Shown: positions 63,910-64,000 of the stretch, in pieces
Numbering within the stretch: position 1 is the stretch's first letter
Layout of the letters: the number at the start of each line of letters is the position of its first letter
Source of the DNA: Parachlamydiales bacterium
GTDB lineage: Bacteria > Chlamydiota > Chlamydiia > Chlamydiales > Rhabdochlamydiaceae
Reading direction: 5' to 3'
DNA length: 64,000 nt
Assembly (NCBI GenBank): GCA_003153295.1
Contig: PLXY01000004.1
Span: forward strand, 1-64,000
Position numbers and translations under genes: made by a program
Notes under the pieces: model-generated
What the model was told of the DNA's origin: nothing
Databases searched by the model: none
What the model saw: only the letters and a program-made list of their open reading frames with translations

Positions 63910-64000
63910 CTTTTAACCCTTTTTTCTTGCAAATCTCGTTTAAAACCTTATTCGCGATCTCTAAGCTGATTTCCGGAATTTTTGCGAGTTCTTCAGGAGA
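63902..64000 (-). CDS. nusA: Transcription termination/antitermination factor NusA, C-terminal end
   Basis: Only the last 32 residues are in the window: [20 protein letters not shown] then a Lys-rich end, stop TAA at 63904-63902. The helix is typical of the NusA C-terminal region; the operon position (nusA before infB, as in CT097-CT096) supports it. The 3' end overlaps the infB TTG start. Confidence 0.8.
   Translation of the reverse strand, partial: SPEELAKIPEISLEIANKVLNEICKKKGLKVG

Overview
The window comes from the chromosome of a Chlamydiales bacterium outside the family Chlamydiaceae, that is, an environmental or amoeba-associated chlamydia (Parachlamydia/Protochlamydia/Waddlia/Simkania-like; the genus cannot be fixed from sequence reading alone). 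The case rests on gene order. From memory of Chlamydia trachomatis, rplY-pth-rpsF-rpsR-rplI (CT799-CT803) and malQ-scc1-copN-cdsV-cdsU-ychF-ribF-truB-rbfA-infB-nusA (CT087-CT097) are runs in that genome, and both are recognisable here, the second one interrupted by insertions. Heptose genes (hldD/hldE), prs, sthA and many accessory genes that Chlamydiaceae lack point to an environmental lineage. F-box, BTB and eukaryotic-type kinase domains point to a protist host.

Layout. 1-2.5 kb: end of prs, then a ribosomal-protein/peptidyl-tRNA hydrolase operon closed by a clear terminator. 2.6-10 kb: a BTB-serine hydrolase fusion, a TPR protein, hldD-hldE (the hldE transferase half is degenerate) and three unknown reverse-strand genes. 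10-15.2 kb: htpX, an M20 peptidase operon, map, truA. 15.3-17.4 kb: a small foreign-looking island with a phased-repeat operator, a P-loop ATPase, a phage-like small gene and a truncated antitoxin. 17.5-27.6 kb: an MFS transporter, two paralogous unknown genes, a MarC protein, a PLD protein, rpmB, sthA, a secreted repeat protein and clpB. 27.7-35.6 kb: a DYRK/HIPK-like protein kinase, a transglutaminase-like protein, a DUF234-type ATPase, a frameshifted methyltransferase and malQ. 35.7-43.5 kb: the type III secretion block (two Inc-like proteins, CesT-type chaperone, SctW/CopN, SctV, SctU) with a two-gene insertion. 43.5-58.3 kb: about 15 kb of accessory DNA separating sctU from ychF, with two F-box proteins, a CAAX-type protease, an MFS transporter, a TnpB element that interrupts a gene, an amino-acid ABC transporter, a DMT transporter and two PP2C-family proteins, one with its metal ligands gone. 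58.3-64 kb: the nusA-infB-rbfA-truB-ribF-ychF operon, on the reverse strand.

How it fits together. Housekeeping translation genes form the syntenic skeleton. The material inserted into it is host-interaction and nutrient-uptake cargo: candidate type III substrates (BTB, F-box and kinase proteins; bilobed membrane proteins) lie in the same window as the secretion apparatus. Several long imperfect palindromes sit in intergenic gaps. The most concrete single event is the TnpB insertion: removing it restores an unbroken reading frame and exposes a TTGAT motif at the junction. No tRNA, rRNA or CRISPR array was seen.
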